Shown: positions 25,684 to 35,930, numbered from the stretch's first letter. The stretch is 64,000 bases of DNA from DATAOG01 sp963757395 (GCA_963757395.1 CAVWRK010000005.1:1-64000), one strand, 5' to 3'. The notes: generated by a model from the letters alone, not told the origin. A program made the numbers and translations.

Positions 25684-27264
25684 ATGCCCCTGACGGAAAA
25701 CGACCGGCGGTTCCACAACCTCGGCTACTACGCGCATGATGCCGCGCAAGCGCATCCCGCCAAGACCGCGATCATCGACCTCGCCGGCGACGCGCCGCGC
25801 GAGGTGGCGTATCGTACGCTCGAAGAGCGGCTGAACCGCTTTGCGTCGCTCATTGCCGATCTCGGCCTGAAGCCGGGCGACCGCCTGGCGATGGCGGTCG
25901 GCAACCGCTTCGAGTTCGTCGAGATCATGTACGGCGCGATGCGGGCAGGCGTCGTGCCGGTGCCGCTGAACACCAGGCTCGGCGCCGATGTCCTCGCCTT
26001 CACGATCGCGGACGCGGGCTGCGTCGCGGCGGTCGTCGAGCCGGCCTCGAACCCGTCGATCGTCGACGTCGTCGACCAGGCGGGCCTCGCGGTCAGGCTG
26101 TCGTTCGATCCGGTGCCGCCCGGCTGGCGGCGCTACGAGGATGCGCTCCAGGCGGCGTCCGCGGTCTTCGATCCGCCGTCGCTGGCGCCGGATCATCCGT
26201 CGTTCCAGCCCTACACCTCCGGCTCGACCGGCCGGCCGAAAGGTGTCGTGCTGACCCATGCCGGCCAGCTCTGGTGGATCCGCGCGGTGCAGCGCTACTG
26301 GCCGCTGGCGCCCGACGAGCGGGCACTCGCCGCCGTGCCGCTCTACCACAAGAACGCGATGGCCGGGGCCGTGAAGCCGATGCTGCACGCTGGCGGCTCG
26401 GTCGTGCTGCTGCCGAACTTCGAGCCGCGCCGGTTCCTGCAGGCGCTCGCGGACTATCGCTGCACGCGCACCGGCGGCGTGCCGGCGGTGTTCACGCTGC
26501 TCTTGCAGCAGAAGGACCTGATCGGCCGGCTCGACTTCTCGGCACTGCGTGGCCTCGCGATCGGCTCGGCGCCGACCCCGAAGGAACTGCAGGACGAGGT
26601 CGAGGCGGCGTTCGGCGTCGGCGTGCGCGAGAGCTACGGCCTGACCGAGGGCGGGCCGGTCATGCTCGGGCCGCCGCTCGACGGCCGGCCGACGCCGCAC
26701 GGCAGCGCCGGCGTCGCCTGGCCCGAAGGCGAGGTCAAGCTGGTCGGCGCCGGCGGCCAGCAGAGCGACAGCTACGGCGAGCTGTGGGTGAAGAACCCGG
26801 GCGTGACGCCGGGCTACCACCAGCTGCCCGAGGTCAACCGCGAGCGCATCGTCGACGGCTGGCTGCGCACCGGCGACCTGTTCAGCCGCGACGCCGGGGG
26901 CTTCTACTACTTCCGCGGCCGCACCGACGACATGTTCAACAGCGGCGGCGAGAACATATATCCGCTGGAGGTGGAGAATCTGCTGCTCAAGCATCCGGGC
27001 GTCGCCGACGTCTCGGTCGTGCCGTTCCCGCACCAGATCAAGGGCGACGTGCCGGTCGCGATCGTCGTGCGCGCCAACGACACGACCGTCGGCGAGGACG
27101 AGCTGAAGCGGTTTGCGCTGCAGAACGGCCCCGCCTACGCTCACCCGCGCCGCATCCTGTTCGTCGACCGCCTGCCGCTCAACGGCGCTGCCAAGACCGA
27201 CCGCAAGGTCGTCCTCGCGCAGGTCCGCGAGATCCTCGGCGACGCCCCGCTGGGCGCGGCCTGA
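25684..27264 (+). CDS. Acyl-CoA synthetase (AMP-forming ligase)
   Basis: A 526-residue ANL-superfamily enzyme that activates a carboxylic acid with ATP and joins it to CoA. The P-loop Y-T-S-G-S-T-G-R-P-K-G lies near residue 178, E-S-Y-G-L-T-E-G-G near 318, R-T-G-D-L near 397, G-R-T-D-D-M-F near 417 with the hinge, and the catalytic Lys in N-G-A-A-K-T-D-R-K near 505. The start at 25684 has TTGGAGGAG upstream; longer in-frame starts (25660, 25564) show no similarity. The VOC gene follows one base after its stop. Chain length of the acid cannot be told; the middle region is closer to aryl/short-branched acid ligases than to very-long-chain ones, by eye. Confidence 0.85.
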   Translation: MPLTENDRRFHNLGYYAHDAAQAHPAKTAIIDLAGDAPREVAYRTLEERLNRFASLIADLGLKPGDRLAMAVGNRFEFVEIMYGAMRAGVVPVPLNTRLGADVLAFTIADAGCVAAVVEPASNPSIVDVVDQAGLAVRLSFDPVPPGWRRYEDALQAASAVFDPPSLAPDHPSFQPYTSGSTGRPKGVVLTHAGQLWWIRAVQRYWPLAPDERALAAVPLYHKNAMAGAVKPMLHAGGSVVLLPNFEPRRFLQALADYRCTRTGGVPAVFTLLLQQKDLIGRLDFSALRGLAIGSAPTPKELQDEVEAAFGVGVRESYGLTEGGPVMLGPPLDGRPTPHGSAGVAWPEGEVKLVGAGGQQSDSYGELWVKNPGVTPGYHQLPEVNRERIVDGWLRTGDLFSRDAGGFYYFRGRTDDMFNSGGENIYPLEVENLLLKHPGVADVSVVPFPHQIKGDVPVAIVVRANDTTVGEDELKRFALQNGPAYAHPRRILFVDRLPLNGAAKTDRKVVLAQVREILGDAPLGAA

Positions 27265-27265
27265 G

Positions 27266-28116
27266 ATGATCTTCGGTCTCGATCACGTCGGCATTGCGGT
27301 CAGCGACCTGGAGCGCGCGGCCGATCTCTATCGGCGGCTTGGCTTCACGCTTGCCGAGCGCGGCTACCACACCCAGCCTTCCGCAGAGCCCGGCGGCGCC
27401 CCGGAGCGGGTCGGCACCGGCAACTACTGCCTGATGCTGCGGCACGGCTATCTCGAGCTGATCGGCATCACCGACCCGGCCCGCTACCAGGGCCGGCTGC
27501 GCGCCGATCTCGCCCGCTACGAGGGGCTGCAGATCGTGGCGCTTGGCTGCGGGGATGCGAAGGCGGCCCTTGCCGAGCTGCGCCGCAACGGCGCGAGCGC
27601 CGCCGAGATCCGGACCCTCAACCGGCCGATCGAGGAGCAGCGGCGGCTCGGGCTCTGGCCGCGTTCTCGATCATCGAGCTGATGGCCGAGGTGCCCGAGG
27701 CCTATCTGTTCGCGATCCAGCAGCTGACGCCGAAGCTCTTGTGGCAGCCGCACCTGCTGGATCATGCCAACGGCGCACAGAGCCTGAAGGGGGTGACGCT
27801 CTGCGTCGCCGACCCCGAGGAGCTCGCGGCGCGCATCGGCCGGCTGCTCGGCATCAGGGTGCAGACGCCAGCGCCGGGTGCCTGGCTGGTGCGGCTCGGC
27901 GCGGACGCGCTCCACGTCGTCGACCCGGGCGAGCTGGCGCGGCGCTATCCGGGTGTCACGCCGCCGACGCTGCCGTGGGTCGCCGGCATCACGCTGGGCG
28001 TGGACGATGCCACGCGGGCGGTCCCCGCCGGCTTCAGTCCGCGGCCCACCGAGGGCGGCGTCTGGTTGCCGCCGGAGCAGGCCTGCGGCGCGATTCTGGA
28101 ACTCGTCGCCGCGTGA
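27266..28116 (+). CDS. VOC family protein (glyoxalase-like), one frameshift
   Basis: About 283 residues of a VOC protein of the larger glyoxalase-like class. The N-terminal domain opens I-F-G-L-D-H-V-G-I-A-V-S-D-L with the usual metal His and is followed by a second alpha/beta half from V-P-E-A-Y. The reading frame breaks near 27655: the first part runs into W-P-R-S-R-S and stops, while L-A-A-F-S-I-I-E-L-M-A-E-V-P continues one base off. Restoring a C joins both. The gene starts one base after the acyl-CoA synthetase stop. Its end abuts the end of the thioesterase gene from the other strand with no gap. The substrate is unknown; related proteins occur in aromatic and carboxylic acid catabolism. 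Confidence 0.65.
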
Positions 28117-28536
28117 CTACCCGGGCCGCGTGCTGTAGCAGCCGCGCCCCGCCGCGATCAGCCGGCCGGCCTCGTCATGGACCTGGACGTCGACGACCCC
28201 GATCGTGCGCCCGGCGCGCAGCACCGTCGCGGTCGCGGTCAGCGCCGTGTCGGCAGCGGCGCGCAGATAGTCGATGCGCAGGTTGATCGTCGGCACGCCG
28301 CCGCCGATGACCACCGCCAGCGCGTAGTCGCCGGCGATGTCGATCAGCGAGGCGATCGGCCCGCCGTGCCACTCCGCCCGGCCCGCCGCGCGCGAGAACT
28401 CGGCACGGAACGGCAGGCGCAGCACGACGCTGCCCGCCTGCGCGTCGCTGCTCACCAGCTGCATCTTCAGGAAGGCGTGAAACGGCGGCTCGTCGAGCAC
28501 GCTCTGGGTGAGCACGAAAGGCGCGGCGTCGGCCAT
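28117..28536 (-). CDS. PaaI family hotdog thioesterase
   Basis: A 139-residue hotdog-fold thioesterase. The core is H-G-G-P-I-A-S-L-I-D near residue 73, with the Asp that activates water, then the strand I-N-L-R-I-D-Y-L, and the end G-R-L-I-A-A-G-R-G-C-Y. These are the PaaI/phenylacetyl-CoA thioesterase-type blocks. The start at 28536 has CGGAG eight bases upstream; an upstream Met at 28623 is not supported by similarity. It would hydrolyse a CoA thioester, fitting the neighbouring acyl-CoA synthetase even though it is on the other strand. Confidence 0.8.
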   Translation of the reverse strand: MADAAPFVLTQSVLDEPPFHAFLKMQLVSSDAQAGSVVLRLPFRAEFSRAAGRAEWHGGPIASLIDIAGDYALAVVIGGGVPTINLRIDYLRAAADTALTATATVLRAGRTIGVVDVQVHDEAGRLIAAGRGCYSTRPG

Positions 28537-28652
28537 GCGGATCTCCGGGTGCTGCGACCGCGAGTGTACCCGGCGGGGGCGCAGCGGCAAGACAGGCTCG
28601 ACGGCAACGTCGCGAGCCCTCATTCTACCGCGTCCTTGCTGAAGAGGCGCCG

Positions 28653-29846
28653 ATGCGAACCACCGACCCGTTCCCGATTGACTACCAGGGCCTGCAGCCG
28701 ACCCAGCCGCTCGACTGGCCGGCGATGGCGCGCAAGGTCGTCCGCGACATCCTGCAGCTGCAGCGCCACGAGCGCGTCCTGCTGTCGGCCAGCCCGTATT
28801 GCGGCGGCGCGATGCTCGAGGCGGTCCGCGCCGAGATCCAGCGCGCCCGCGCGATCGAGCTCGCGACGATCGTGCACTGGACGCCGGGCCTGACCGAGCT
28901 GCGCACCAAGGACGGCGCGATGACGGACCCGGAAGACGCGGCGGAGGAGGATCGCGCCATCGCCGAGCTGTTCGCCCTCGCCGACGTCTATATCTGGCTC
29001 CAGAACGACTGGCGGCTGCCGCGCTCGCCGATGACGATCGGGCAGAGCGAGCGCATCCTCGAGACCTGGCACGGCCGCGGCCTGCACTTCCACTGGTTCC
29101 ACGACCCCAACAATCCGGACCCCGACTGGCCGCCGAACAAGGCGATCGACCTGGTGTACCAGGACGCCGTGCTCAACCTCGACTACGCCCAGCTGAAGCG
29201 CACGATGCTGACCTTGGAGCAGAGCTTCGCCGGCCAGCAGATCCGCATCACCAACCCCGCGGGCACTGATCTGCGGGTGCAGCTGGGCGGCAAGTTCCAC
29301 AAGAACTTCGGCGATGCCTCGAAGGCGCGCGAGCACGAGCGCAGGTCCGCCCGCGACCGCGAGGAGGAGATCCCCTGCGGCTGCTTCCGGACGATCCCGG
29401 TGCAGGACAGCGTCGAGGGCAGGGTCGCGTTCAAGGGCAGCTTCGGCTTTCCGGCCTACGGCTACGGCCTCGACTTCGACCCGTTCATCGCAAAGGGGGT
29501 GCGGCTCCACTTCGAAGGCGGGCGCATCCGGCGGCTCGAGACCGACGGCGACCAGGCGGCGCTCGAGCGCCTGTGGGCCGGGCAGACCGGCGACAAGGAC
29601 CGCCTCGGCGAGATCGTCCTCGGCTGCAACCCGCTCCTGCGTCCGGTCGCGGGCAGCGGCTTTCCGCCCTACTACGGCTTCGGCGAGGGCTATCTGCGGC
29701 TGACGATCGGCGAGAACGTCGAATCGGGCGGCAGCAACCGCTCGAGCCTGCACCGCTGGCTGTTCCTGCTCGATGCGACGATCACGGCGGGCGGCAGGAC
29801 GCTGGTCGAGAACGGCAGGCTGACGCCTGCCGCGCACGGGCGGTGA
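28653..29846 (+). CDS. M29-type metallopeptidase-like protein (leucyl aminopeptidase / NicX superfamily)
   Basis: A 397-residue protein of the thermophilic aminopeptidase (M29) superfamily, which also includes 2,5-dihydroxypyridine dioxygenase NicX. N-P-A-G-T-D-L-R-V near residue 202 is the family mark at the domain boundary. In M29 peptidases the next block has a Gly-Glu pair holding a metal; here it reads E-I-P-C-G-C-F-R-T-I-P-V, with Cys in place of Glu. The late block N-R-S-S-L-H-R-W keeps one His but not the following Asp position. Thus at least two usual ligand positions look changed, so peptidase activity is doubtful. It lies convergent to the liv genes and near an acyl-CoA ligase, which would also suit a ring-cleavage role. 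The start is ATG 28653. Confidence 0.65.
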   Translation: MRTTDPFPIDYQGLQPTQPLDWPAMARKVVRDILQLQRHERVLLSASPYCGGAMLEAVRAEIQRARAIELATIVHWTPGLTELRTKDGAMTDPEDAAEEDRAIAELFALADVYIWLQNDWRLPRSPMTIGQSERILETWHGRGLHFHWFHDPNNPDPDWPPNKAIDLVYQDAVLNLDYAQLKRTMLTLEQSFAGQQIRITNPAGTDLRVQLGGKFHKNFGDASKAREHERRSARDREEEIPCGCFRTIPVQDSVEGRVAFKGSFGFPAYGYGLDFDPFIAKGVRLHFEGGRIRRLETDGDQAALERLWAGQTGDKDRLGEIVLGCNPLLRPVAGSGFPPYYGFGEGYLRLTIGENVESGGSNRSSLHRWLFLLDATITAGGRTLVENGRLTPAAHGR

Positions 29847-29850
29847 TCGC

Positions 29851-30572
<722 letters not shown>

Positions 30573-30576
<4 letters not shown>

Positions 30577-31358
30577 GGCCGCGCACTGCCGAGATAGGCG
30601 TCGAGCACGCGCTGGTCGCGGCGCACCTGATCGGGCGTGCCGTCGGCGATCACGCGGCCGTGCGCCATCACGACGACGTGGTCGGCGTGGCGCATCACGA
30701 CGTCCATGTCGTGCTCGATGAAGAGGAAGGTGATGCCATCCGTGGCGCGCAGCATCTCGACATGCTCGAGCAGCCTTCGGCCGAGCGTCGCGTTGACGCC
30801 CGCCATCGGCTCGTCGAGGAGCACGAGCCGCGGCTCGGCCATCAGCGCGCGCGCCAGCTCCAAAAGCTTGCGCTGGCCGCCGGACAGCGTGCCGGCGTAG
30901 TCCGCGGCTTTGTCGTGCAGGTCGAACAGCCGCAGCAGCACGAGCGCCCGCTCGCGGATCTGGCGCTCCCGCCTTCGCGCCGCGGCCGGCCGGATCGCCA
31001 GCTGCACCAGGCTCTCGCCCGGCTGGCGGGGCGCTGCCAGCATCATGTTGTCGATCACCGGCATGGCCGAGAGCACCTTGGTGATCTGGAAGGTGCGGAC
31101 GAGGCCGAGGCGGGCGATGTCGTAGGGCTGGCGGCCGAAGATCGCGTGGCCGTCGTAGTCGATGGCGCCGCGATCGCCCCTGTAGAAGCCGGTGATGACG
31201 TTGAACAGCGTCGTCTTGCCGGCGCCGTTCGGGCCGATCAGCGCGGTCAGCGAGCCGCGGGCGACGACGAGGCTGGCGCCGGCCACGGCCTGCAGGCCGC
31301 CGAACTGCAGCCAGGCGTCCTGCACCGAGAGGATCGGGTCTGCGGCAGCCGCAGTCAT
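30573..31358 (-). CDS. livG: Branched-chain amino acid-type ABC transporter ATPase LivG
   Basis: A 261-residue ATPase of the LivG subfamily. Walker A is G-P-N-G-A-G-K-T-T near residue 43, followed by L-F-N-V-I-T-G-F-Y as in LivG. The signature is L-S-G-G-Q-R-K-L-L-E-L-A near 158 and Walker B is L-V-L-L-D-E-P-M-A-G-V-N, with the typical Gly-Val-Asn. The C-terminus has the extra V-I-A-D-G-T-P tail. The start at 31358 overlaps the livM stop (ATGA); the longer open frame upstream is antisense-free but lies inside livM. It pairs with LivF. Confidence 0.9.
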
Positions 31359-32311
31359 CGGTTGAGCAGCATCTCCTGGCGCTTGCCGAGCAGGCCCTGC
31401 GGCCGCAGCGCCGTGATCAGGATCAGGATCAGACCGACCAGGATGAAGCGCAGCGCCGCGATCTGCTCCGGCGTCAGCGGCCAGTCGATCAGCCGCGTGC
31501 CCTCGAGCAGCGTCCACAGGAGGACGGCGCCGAACGCGACGCCCCAGTAGCTGCCGAGCCCGCCCAGCACGAGGATCGCGTAGCCGAAGAAGGTCAGCAT
31601 CGGCTCGAATTCGCTCGGATAGAGGAAGGTGACGTCGAGCGCGAAGAAAAAGCCGGCGATCGCGCCCAGTGCTGCGGCGATGCTAAGCGACTGCAGCTTG
31701 TAGACGAAGACGTTCTTGCCGAGCGCGCGCGCGGCGTCCTCGTCCTCGCGGATGGCGCGCAGCACGCGGCCCCAGGGCGTGCGCTGGATCCGGCCGAGCA
31801 GCAGGATCAGCACAAGGAAGGTCGCCCAGACGGCGATCAGCAGCGGCGCCTGGACCTGCGCTCCGAGGCCCACCTTCTTGAGCAGCGGCAGGGCCCAGTC
31901 GAGCAGGTCGCGCCAGTCGTTGTCGTAGCCGAGAACGCCCTGGTTGCCGCCGGTCCAGGGCGAGTTCTGGGTGACGTAGCGGACGATCTCGGCGAACGCG
32001 ATCGTCGCGATCGCGAAGTAGTCGGCGCGCAGCCGCAGCGAGGCGAGGCCGACCACGAGGCCGGCGGCGATGCTGGCCAGCATCGCTGCCGGCAGCGTCG
32101 CCAAAAGCGGCCAGCCGTGCTCGGTGACCAGCAGGCCCATCGTGTAGGCGCCGATCAGCATGAACGCGGCCTGGCCGAAATTGAGCATGCCGGTGAAGCC
32201 GATGTTGATCTGCAGGCCGAGCGTGAAGATGCCGTAGATGCCGGCGATGACCGCGACCCCGATCCAGAAATCGAGGTGGACGAAGGGCTCGATCAGGGCG
32301 CCCGGGCTCAC
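31355..32311 (-). CDS. livM: Branched-chain amino acid-type ABC transporter permease LivM
   Basis: A 318-residue permease with eight to nine hydrophobic segments. The family block G-Y-T-G-M-L-N-F-G-Q-type motif is present as G-F-T-G-M-L-N-F-G-Q-A-A-F near residue 42. The ATPase-contact loop R-I-Q-R-T-P-W-G-R-V-L-R-A-I-R-E-D-E lies near 190. It ends L-R-P-Q-G-L-L-G-K. The start is GTG 32311, which overlaps the stop of livH (GTGA). It forms the channel with LivH. Confidence 0.9.
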   Translation of the reverse strand: MSPGALIEPFVHLDFWIGVAVIAGIYGIFTLGLQINIGFTGMLNFGQAAFMLIGAYTMGLLVTEHGWPLLATLPAAMLASIAAGLVVGLASLRLRADYFAIATIAFAEIVRYVTQNSPWTGGNQGVLGYDNDWRDLLDWALPLLKKVGLGAQVQAPLLIAVWATFLVLILLLGRIQRTPWGRVLRAIREDEDAARALGKNVFVYKLQSLSIAAALGAIAGFFFALDVTFLYPSEFEPMLTFFGYAILVLGGLGSYWGVAFGAVLLWTLLEGTRLIDWPLTPEQIAALRFILVGLILILITALRPQGLLGKRQEMLLNR

Positions 32312-33336
32312 AGCACGCGCCGGCGGCCGAGGATGCCCTGCGGCAGGAGGATCAGGGTCAGAATCAGGATCACGAAGCCGACGCCCGGCTTCCAGCGCGT
32401 GTTGAACAGCAGCGTCGACCATTCCTGCGCGAGGCCGATCACGATGCCGCCGGCAAGCGCCCCGAAGGCATTGCCGACACCGCCGAGCACCGCGGCGGCG
32501 AACAGGCTGAGGATCAGCGACAGGCCGAGGTTGGGGTTCATCACGCCGATCGAGGCGGCATAGAGCACGCCGGCGAGGCCCGCGAGCCCGGCGGCCACGA
32601 GCCAGGTGAGCACGACGACCCGCTGGGTATCGATGCCGGTGACCTCGGCCAGCTCGAAATTGTCGGCGAGTGCCCGCATCTGCTTGCCGAACCGGGTGTA
32701 GCGCAGCACGAGACCGGTCGCGAGCAGGACCGCAAAGCCTGTCAGCATCACGATCAGCTGCATGCGGCCGATCCGCAGGCCGCCCAGCGTCAGCGAGGTG
32801 TAGATGTCGATGTCGAAGCTCGCCATGCCGCCGCCGGCGAAGAACTGGATGCCGTTGCGCACCAGCATCGCGAGGCCGATCGTCATCAGCAGCAGCTGGA
32901 ACGTGCTGGCGCCGCGGCGGCGCATCGGCCGCCACAACGACAGCTCGAACGTGACGCCGAGCAGGCCGGTCGCGACGATCGCGATCACGACCGCGACCAC
33001 GAACGGCAGGCCGAGGGTCGCGTTCGCGACCAGCGCGGCGTAGGCGCCGAAGGTCAGCATGTCGCCGTGGGCGAAGTTGACGAGCTTCAGCACGCCATAG
33101 ACCAACGTCAACCCGATCGCGCCGAGCGCGAAATAGGAGCCGGCGATCAGGCCGTTCAGCGTCGTCTGCGCGGTCGCAACCGGCCCCTTGGCCGCGAGCA
33201 GGGCCAGGAACACCACCGCCAGCGCCGCGACCAGCACCAGCAGCGGATGCCGGCCCAGCCGAACGCGCAGCCCCGGCGACGGGATCGTCGACGGCGCCGC
33301 CGCGGTCACCGCATCATGCTGCATCGTGCGAGACAA
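32308..33336 (-). CDS. livH: Branched-chain amino acid-type ABC transporter permease LivH
   Basis: A 342-residue permease with an extended 45-residue N-terminus before the usual start. Landmarks are G-S-Y-F-A-L-G-A-I-G-L-T-L-V-Y-G near 88, N-F-A-H-G-D-M-L-T near 108, the ATPase contact Y-T-R-F-G-K-Q-M-R-A-L-A-D-N near 215, and the end L-P-Q-G-I-L-G-R-R. A second Met twelve bases in (33324) could also be the start. It overlaps livM by four bases and follows livK after about 100 bases containing a hairpin. Confidence 0.9.
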   Translation of the reverse strand: MSRTMQHDAVTAAAPSTIPSPGLRVRLGRHPLLVLVAALAVVFLALLAAKGPVATAQTTLNGLIAGSYFALGAIGLTLVYGVLKLVNFAHGDMLTFGAYAALVANATLGLPFVVAVVIAIVATGLLGVTFELSLWRPMRRRGASTFQLLLMTIGLAMLVRNGIQFFAGGGMASFDIDIYTSLTLGGLRIGRMQLIVMLTGFAVLLATGLVLRYTRFGKQMRALADNFELAEVTGIDTQRVVVLTWLVAAGLAGLAGVLYAASIGVMNPNLGLSLILSLFAAAVLGGVGNAFGALAGGIVIGLAQEWSTLLFNTRWKPGVGFVILILTLILLPQGILGRRRVL

Positions 33337-33356
33337 TCGGATCGGTGGACGCCGCC

Positions 33357-33385
33357 TGCGCCGGGGCTTCGTCGAGCCCGGCGCA
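33357..33385 (-). promoter_or_regulatory. Intercistronic hairpin between livK and livH
   Basis: TGCGCCGGG(G)CT pairs with AGCCCGGCGCA around a six-base loop: eleven pairs with one bulged base. It has no T run, so it is not a simple terminator. It sits in the 102-base gap after the binding-protein gene and would lower read-through to the permease genes or protect the livK message from 3' decay. Confidence 0.5.
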
Positions 33386-33438
33386 GGGTCGGCGGTGCGC
33401 TGTCGATGTCGCCCGAGGGCCCCGATGGGCGCTGCCGG

Positions 33439-34683
33439 CTACTTCGACACCTCCATCTGCTGCTCGACGCTGAGCTTGCCGTCCTTGTAGGTGAAGATGT
33501 CGTAGAGGCTCGCGGTCGTGTCGCCGGTCGGTCCGATGTCGAGCGGCCCGGAGACGCCCTCGAAGTCGATGTCCTTGCCGGCCATCAGCGCCTGCACGGC
33601 CTCGGTCAGCTGCAGGAAGTTGTACTTGTCGCCAGGGGCGCTCGCGACCTCGGCCATCTTGCCCTGGATCGCCGCCGAATCCGTCGAGCCCGCCGCCACC
33701 GCCGACAGGAAGCAGAGCATCGTGGCGTCGAACGAATTGGCGTCGAGCGAGAAATGGTCGGCGCCGCCGGCCGCCTTCCAGGCGTCGTTGAACGCGGCGT
33801 AGGCCTCGGTCGTCTCGGGCGTGCCGGCGCGCGTGCCGGTCGAGCCTTCGAGCGCCGCCTTGTTGATGTTGTCCGGGAGCTCCTCGAAGGAGATGGTGTC
33901 CGGCACCAAGAGCTTGCTGGGGTCGTAGGACCCGGTCCGCATCAAGGCGGCGCTCATCTTGACGAAGGAATCCGGATAGTCGATGACGAGGTAAGCGTCC
34001 GGGTCGCCGGCAACGATGCTGCCGGCTTCGCTGTCGAAGGTCGCCTGGTTCGGGTCGTAGACCACCGGACCCGTCACCAGGCCGCCTTTGGCCTCCCAGG
34101 TCGCGGTGAAGTCCTTGGCGAGACCCTCGCCATAGGGCTCGTTGCGGTAGCCGATCGAGACGGTCTTGCCCTTGGCGCCGCCGAGCCGGATCGCGGCCGC
34201 TTCGGCGAGCGCATTGGCCTGCAGCGAGTCCGGCGGCACGACCCGGATGATCGTGCCCTGGTCGTCGACCGTGCGCATGCGCATGCTGGTGCCGGTCGGC
34301 ATCAGCACGATCTTCTGGCGGATCGTCAGACCGTTGGCGATGGCGAGCAATTCCGGCGTGGTGGCGGGGCCGATCATGCAGGCCGCGCCCTTGTCGGCGA
34401 GCTGACGCGCCGCGGACAGCGCAGCCTGCGGATCGCCTTGGGTATCGACCGAGGCCAGCTCCACGGTCCAGCCGAGGCCAGCCGCCAGGGCGGCCTTGTT
34501 CGCCTCGGCCACCGCGAGCGTGTTGGCCTTCTGCATGGCCGGCCCGACGACCGACATCGCACCGGTCAGCTCGTCGAGGCTGCCGATCACCAGCTTGCCG
34601 TCGGCCGCGCCGGCCGGCGACGACGCATACGCCACCAGGGCGGCGCTCACGACGAGCATTGATCTTCGCGCGACGCGCTCCAT
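33439..34683 (-). CDS. Liv-type ABC transporter substrate-binding protein
   Basis: A 414-residue periplasmic type I binding protein with signal peptide (M-E-R-V-A-R-R-S-M-L-V-V, then cleavage after A-G-A). The mature part begins G-K-L-V-I-G-S-L-D-E-L-T-G-A-M-S as in LivK/Leu-Ile-Val binding proteins. M-I-G-P-A-T-T-P-E-L near 105 and G-Y-R-N-E-P-Y-G near 178 line the usual cleft. It is first in the liv operon; AAGGAGGAAGGCT directly before the ATG at 34683 is a near-perfect ribosome binding site, fitting high expression. The cleft residues do not identify the ligand, so amino acid transport is only the default guess. Confidence 0.85.
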   Translation of the reverse strand: MERVARRSMLVVSAALVAYASSPAGAADGKLVIGSLDELTGAMSVVGPAMQKANTLAVAEANKAALAAGLGWTVELASVDTQGDPQAALSAARQLADKGAACMIGPATTPELLAIANGLTIRQKIVLMPTGTSMRMRTVDDQGTIIRVVPPDSLQANALAEAAAIRLGGAKGKTVSIGYRNEPYGEGLAKDFTATWEAKGGLVTGPVVYDPNQATFDSEAGSIVAGDPDAYLVIDYPDSFVKMSAALMRTGSYDPSKLLVPDTISFEELPDNINKAALEGSTGTRAGTPETTEAYAAFNDAWKAAGGADHFSLDANSFDATMLCFLSAVAAGSTDSAAIQGKMAEVASAPGDKYNFLQLTEAVQALMAGKDIDFEGVSGPLDIGPTGDTTASLYDIFTYKDGKLSVEQQMEVSK

Positions 34684-34904
34684 AGCCTTCCTCCTTGGGG
34701 CAGCCGCTTTCGGGTGCGGCGTTGAACTTGTTTGGCCGCTGATTGAAGCCCACTGCCGGAGGTAAGGCAACGGGGAATCCGGAATCCGCCTGGTGTCCCG
34801 CGGCGGGTCGGCGGCAACTCTTAGCCATTTGCGTGGCTGCGCCCTTCGCCTAATCTCCGAGGCCGCCCGCCGGCCATGCGCCCGCACCGCACCGGAGTCC
34901 CGCC

Positions 34905-35921
34905 TTGAAAGCCGCCCTTTTCCACCAGCACGGCGCCCTCGAGAACCTGGTCTACGAAGACATCGCCGATCCGCAACCTCTGCCCGACGAATGCCTGATC
35001 CGGGTCAAGGCGGTCGCGCTCAACGGCTTCGATCCGATGATCCTGCGCGGCATCCCAGGCCTGCGCACGCCGCTGCCGATGGTACCCGGCGCCGACATCG
35101 CCGGCGAGATCGTCGCCCACGGCGCCGAGGTCGATCCGGCGCGCTGGCGGGTCGGCGAGCGCGTGCTCGTCATCCCCAACCGCATCCGCGAGGGCAAGAT
35201 GGTCGGCATGATGGGCGAGACGATGCGCGGTGGTGCCAGCGAGTTGGTCGCCGTCCCCGAGGACCACCTGCTGCCGATCCCGGATGCCGTCACCGACGTG
35301 CACGCCGCCTGCCTGCCGGTCGCCTATGGCACGGCGCTGCGCATGATGACGACGCGCGGCAAGATCGCCGCCGGCGAGAAGGTGCTGATCCTCGGCGCCA
35401 GCGGCGGCGTCGGCACCTGCTGCGTGCAGCTTGCCAAGGCGGCCGGCGCGGAGGTCGTCGCCTGTACGAGCTCCGAGCGCAAGGCCGCGATGCTGACGGC
35501 GCTCGGCGCCGACCATGTGGTCAATACCGAGACCCAGGACTACGTGCAGGAGGTGATCGGGCTCTACGGCAAGCCGCGGATCTGGGGCGGCGGCGGCGTC
35601 GACATGATCGTCAACTACACCGGCGGCGAGACCTGGGCGCAGTGCCTGCGCGCGCTGACGCGGCACGGCCGGCTGCTGACCTGCGGCGCGACCGCCGGCT
35701 ACGACCCGAAGACCGACATCCGCTACATCTGGTCGTTCGAGTTCAACATCATCGGCTCGAACGGCTGGGAGCGCAGCGACATCACCGGACTGCTGGACAT
35801 GGTGGCGCGCAAGCGGATCGAGCCGGTCGTCGATTCGGTGCGGCCGCTGGCCGAGATCGGTGACGCGATGCGACGGCTGATCGACCGTGAGGTCTTCGGC
35901 AAGGCGGTGCTGATCCCGTAG
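34905..35921 (+). CDS. MDR family alcohol dehydrogenase / quinone oxidoreductase-like
   Basis: A 338-residue medium-chain reductase, divergent from the liv operon across 221 bases. N-G-F-D-P-M-I-L-R-G near 45, V-P-G-A-D-I-A-G-E near 62, the coenzyme loop G-A-S-G-G-V-G-T near 163 and Y-T-G-G-E-T-W near 243 are the family marks. The fold keeps one of the structural-zinc Cys positions only (C-V-Q, C-T-S region), so it is likely zinc-free. It could reduce an enone or aldehyde formed in the pathway of the acyl-CoA ligase. The start is TTG/ATG-like at 34905 after C-C-C-G-C-C sequence, without a good ribosome site. Confidence 0.7.
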   Translation: MKAALFHQHGALENLVYEDIADPQPLPDECLIRVKAVALNGFDPMILRGIPGLRTPLPMVPGADIAGEIVAHGAEVDPARWRVGERVLVIPNRIREGKMVGMMGETMRGGASELVAVPEDHLLPIPDAVTDVHAACLPVAYGTALRMMTTRGKIAAGEKVLILGASGGVGTCCVQLAKAAGAEVVACTSSERKAAMLTALGADHVVNTETQDYVQEVIGLYGKPRIWGGGGVDMIVNYTGGETWAQCLRALTRHGRLLTCGATAGYDPKTDIRYIWSFEFNIIGSNGWERSDITGLLDMVARKRIEPVVDSVRPLAEIGDAMRRLIDREVFGKAVLIP

Positions 35922-35930
35922 CCGAACGCC

